From: Flammula alnicola
Lineage: Eukaryota > Basidiomycota > Agaricomycetes > Agaricales > Strophariaceae
Reading direction: 5' to 3'
Assembly: GCA_015499995.1 (NCBI GenBank)
Contig: JADNRV010000366.1
Coordinates: 1 to 45,294 of the forward strand
DNA: 45,294 nt
A program made the translations under genes and the position numbers. The notes below the pieces were generated by a model. That model was not told where the DNA came from and did no database searches. It worked only from the letters and a program-made list of their open reading frames with translations. This document shows, in pieces, positions 42,517 to 45,294 of the stretch; the first letter of the stretch is position 1; each line of letters begins with the position of its first letter.

Positions 42517-42782
42517 AGTATGTGGGTTTGGTGTAAGTTTAGGCAGTGTGCAGCATGCGCTATATTTGAACCTCCTGACGTACCACTCCTGGCCAGGACT
42601 TTCCACTGTTTCCAGCATCACCGCCATTGCCACCATCGCCATTGCCGCCTCTCTGACTACAACCTACATGCCTTGCATTGTAGATCCATCCCATTCACTT
42701 GCCACAATCATAGGAAGCCACAGCAGGTACATATGTTTCTCTATCAGAAAGGCCGTAACTCATCTCTTGCATCTTATGCAGT

Positions 42783-43275
42783 GAGTGTCGACAGATCGCT
42801 GCCACCAAGTTCGACGACCACTCCAGTCGATCGCATTCGGTATTCTCCATAACCGTCCACATCAAGGAAATGACAACGATGGGCGACGATTTGCTGAAGG
42901 TCGGGAAATTGAATCTTGTGGACTTGGCTGGATCTGAGAACATTGGACGTTCAGGAGCAGAGAACAAGAGGGCACGGGAGGCAGGAATGATCAACCAAAG
43001 CTTGCTTACCCTTGGTTGAGTGATCGATGCTCTCATAGACAGGGCTTCGCATGTTCCATACTGGTGAGAACATATCTTTACGATTCAAGGCTTCGACTTA
43101 ACCAGTTTCTCTAGGGAATCTAAACTTACACGACTCCTTCAAGATTCTCTGGGTGGCCGAACCAAAACCTGCATCATTGCCACAATATCGCCTGCTTACT
43201 CCAACCTCGAAGAAACCCTTTCCACCCTCGACTATGTGCTCCGTGCGAAATCCATCAGAAACAAGCTGGAGCCCT
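42783..43275 (+). pseudogene. Kinesin-5 motor domain fragment
   Basis: Encodes [20 protein letters not shown], then [20 protein letters not shown] with switch [26 protein letters not shown], an in-frame TGA (43017-43019), DRASHVPY, a retained intron (43064-43114), then [20 protein letters not shown] and [20 protein letters not shown]. This covers switch I to the end of the kinesin-5 (BimC/Eg5) motor core and neck. The phosphate-binding P-loop and everything before it are absent. The TGA replaces a conserved Arg, and TGG at 43061-43063/43115 replaces another. It breaks off at about 43275 into an unrelated gene piece. Confidence 0.92.
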
Positions 43276-43279
43276 CGTA

Positions 43280-44325
43280 AGGCTGCTCCTCGTCCTCCTC
43301 CCGCTGCATCTGCTCCAGCTCCAAAACTGCCCATGCCTGTAGTGCCTGTACCTCCTCCTGTGCCTGAAGTTGACCCAGAGGAAGAGGCTCTGCATGCTCG
43401 TGAAGCTGCAATTCGCAAACAGAAAGAAGACCACGAGGCAAAGTTCCAAGAGAGGCTTCGACAGCTAGAGAAGGAAGAGGAGGAAGCTTCACATTTGGAG
43501 GAAGAGCGTTACCAGCTAAGACTGCTAAACCACCCAGCCCTCCTGCTCTGGTCATCCAAGCTGCTCCTTCTGGTGCTGCCACCACTGCCTCCCGCTGCCT
43601 GCCTCCCGCCTGCCTGCCACCTGCTGCAGCTCCAGCACCTCGTGCCCCACCTGTTGCTTCAGCCGCACCTGCTGCGGCTCCTGCGCCTGGTGATGTCAGT
43701 GCATTGATGCACTTGATTCAAGGCGGCATGAAGTTGAAGCCGAAGAAGACAGTCGACAAGAGTGCTCCATCAGTTTCAGACAAGGTGCTTGGAGATACTG
43801 CACCTCCTGCCCACATCAACGCCGCCCCTAGCCCTGTGCCTCCTCCAAGTTCCATTGCGCCACCTACTCAGCGAATTCCGGGAACTGTTCCAATGGTTAA
43901 CGATGATAGTGGTCATTCTAACAGGCAATCAGTGGGCTGGTTTGCAGATCGTGCAGCAGATGCGTCTCCCGTGGATGTTCAGCACTTGCCCTCTACCGCA
44001 GAAGCCGACGAAGAAGATGAAGATTGTTATGACACGCCGCCTTCTCACATTCCAGTTGACGAACCGACACCTGAGCCAATTTCAGATCTCATGGCAGATA
44101 TTGACAAATCAATTCGTAAGCAGCCCCGTCTGGCATTTCGTCTTTTTCGCCGCAACTAATTGTTTTATTCACAGAACATCGTGTTCGTTTGTTGTATGCA
44201 TTTGAAGCCAATGGGCCGGAGGATCTTTGTAAGTTCTCAAATATGTTGTCTTTGCCGTTGAAAATTCTGACCATACTTGGCACCAGCTTTCGGAGAAAAC
44301 CTGATGCTTGTGGCAAACCCATCTT
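43280..44325 (+). pseudogene. Fragment of a proline-rich, coiled-coil, SH3 protein (actin-patch type)
   Basis: Reads APRPPPAASAPAPKLPMPV, an acidic/basic coiled coil (DPEEEALHAREAAIRKQKED, EKEEEEASHLEEERYQ), loses one base near 43511, then a Pro/Ala-rich stretch and ALMHLIQGGMKLKPKK, which looks like a WH2-type actin-binding motif. After a retained intron (44116-44174) comes HRVRLLYAFEANGPEDL, a second retained intron (44229-44286) and SFGENLMLVANPS, the first half of an SH3 domain, which is then cut off. This resembles fungal endocytic actin regulators such as Pan1-type proteins, but I cannot name it firmly. Confidence 0.7.
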
Positions 44326-44329
44326 GGTG

Positions 44330-44690
44330 TTGAATAACCAGGTGGCATCGGAGAACGAAAGACTCATTCACGCATTTACGGATTCCCTTACGAAGAAACT
44401 TGCCGAGTTCTGCCAGTTATCGTATGAAAGGAGGGCCAGCCTCGAGAACGAAACCAAGAAATTCTGATCTTCCGAACAACAGGCAATTGCAACGCATGTC
44501 CAAAAAGTCGAGCAATACTTCAACAGAGCACAGGAGCTTTTCCAACAGATCGAATCCAATGGAGTCTCAAAGGCAACACACTCGATGCTGTCAAGCATGA
44601 GATCGAGGCCGTTCATAAATCATTCAAGGCCGAAATCTCATCTTGGAGTGAGGGCTTCGAATCCACCTTCAATCAAACTCTGCAAGCAAT
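44330..44690 (+). pseudogene. Kinesin-5 tail coiled-coil fragment
   Basis: Starts right after the cut SH3 piece: ASENERLIHAFTDSLTKKLA, then ASLENETKKF and a TGA (44465-44467), continuing [20 protein letters not shown] and, one frame over, [20 protein letters not shown] and [16 protein letters not shown]. The style (SENERLxxAFTDSLTKKL) fits the stalk/tail of fungal kinesin-5. The middle 400 or more residues between motor and this part are missing and replaced by the SH3-protein piece. Confidence 0.65.
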
Positions 44691-44697
44691 CCACCTC

Positions 44698-45294
44698 TGC
44701 CAACTTCTGGCCCACATGCTTTGCCTTTTTGTGGAGCAATGGCGAGAATGGCATCCTCGCCGATGAGATGGGTCTCGGAAAGGTAAAATCATATGCACTA
44801 CCTCTAAGCTTAATCTACTGTCTAATACGTCTTGCATCGCAGACCGTCCAAACTGTTGCCTTCCTTTCCTACCTCTTCCACGAACTCCAGCAATATGGTC
44901 CTTTCCTGGTCATCGTCCCTCTCTCTACTATCACTGCCTGGCAGTCTCAGTTTGGCATTGTGGGCGCCGGATATCAATGTCATCACCTACATCAAAACTG
45001 CCCCTGCTCGGGAAGTCATCTGCCAGTATGAGTTCAGCGCGTCCAACAAGAAGCTCAAGATGAATGTCTTGTTGACGACCTATGAACTGACGTTGCGAGA
45101 CACGAAGGATCTGGCAGATATCAAGTGGCAGGCACTGGCTGTTGATGAGTGTGTTGCATATTTCCTGTGAGATATGGTTTGATCATTGATCGCTGGACTG
45201 CACAGGCACATTGTCTCAAAAACTCGGAGAGCCAGCTGTATGAAGCCCTGAGAGCATTCCATGCTGCCTCCAAGCTGCTCATTACAGGCACTCC
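44698..45294 (+). pseudogene. CHD1-type SNF2 chromatin remodeller ATPase fragment, runs off window
   Basis: Encodes [20 protein letters not shown] with Walker A GLGKT split by a retained intron, [34 protein letters not shown], then a one-base insertion near 44958 and [48 protein letters not shown], an intron, and [25 protein letters not shown] at the window edge. This is lobe 1 of a CHD1-like remodeller (motifs I to III). DEAHR is DEAHC here, and a second Arg is also Cys. Left join to the kinesin tail is at about 44690-44710. Confidence 0.9.

Noticed and set aside
43153..43707. 184-codon plus-strand frame as one gene
   Set aside because: It starts in the wrong phase over the kinesin piece, joins into the SH3-protein piece and then leaves that frame; it is a chance read-through over a gene-fragment junction.

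Overview
The window is fungal nuclear DNA, most likely from an agaricomycete (Basidiomycota). The support is dense 50-70 bp GT-AG introns with CTNAY branch sites, fungal housekeeping genes, a Plavaka-type transposase (a class described mainly from Agaricomycetes), a chromodomain Ty3/Gypsy element and hAT-type miniature elements. No species can be named. Exon joins were worked out by hand from splice signals, reading-frame phase and protein family conservation; no database search was possible.

Left part (1-27.7 kb), ordinary gene territory with insertions. On the minus strand are a secreted or vacuolar metallophosphoesterase of the yeast YHR202W type (1046-3961) and a NIF3-fold protein (4352-4852). 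The latter shares a 203-bp divergent promoter with the plus-strand coatomer zeta subunit gene (RET3, 5056-5754). Thirty-seven bp past the RET3 stop sits a complete Ty3/Gypsy chromovirus (5792-11462) with identical 233-bp LTRs, a perfect 5-bp target duplication and an open polyprotein. After it come a small single-pass membrane protein gene (12099-12428), an F-BAR/SH3 cytokinesis protein of the Cdc15/Imp2 type (14158-17716), a 452-bp hAT-type MITE, and about 5 kb that is gene-poor and holds CACTTG-rich repeats and a decayed gene remnant. A cellulose-synthase-like GT2 enzyme (23610-26387) and a CHY zinc-finger protein (27024-27619) follow, arranged convergently.

Right part (27.8-45.3 kb), a transposon and captured-gene island. 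It opens with a 647-bp hAT-type MITE with an 8-bp target duplication. Next is a Plavaka transposase broken by a single-base frameshift, preceded on the same strand by two small spliced genes (32134-32757, 33120-33650) that may be accessory genes of the element. A 4.34-kb element (34347-38685) with 27-bp inverted ends related to the Plavaka terminus carries a captured, intron-containing and internally deleted piece of ATP1. It also carries minisatellites, a 230-bp diverged duplication, a run of perfect DNA hairpins and three tandem intron-shaped repeats. Beyond it lies a plus-strand mosaic of host gene pieces: histone H2B, kinesin-5 motor, a proline-rich SH3 protein, kinesin-5 coiled-coil tail and a CHD1-type SNF2 ATPase. 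A small minus-strand gene with a duplicated IDLT (SUMO-interaction-like) exon lies among them.

The most notable observation is this right-hand mosaic. Fragments of at least five or six unrelated host genes are joined in a transposon island, introns are kept (so capture was at the DNA level), and decay is dominated by apparent CpG-to-TpG changes, which points to cytosine methylation and deamination.
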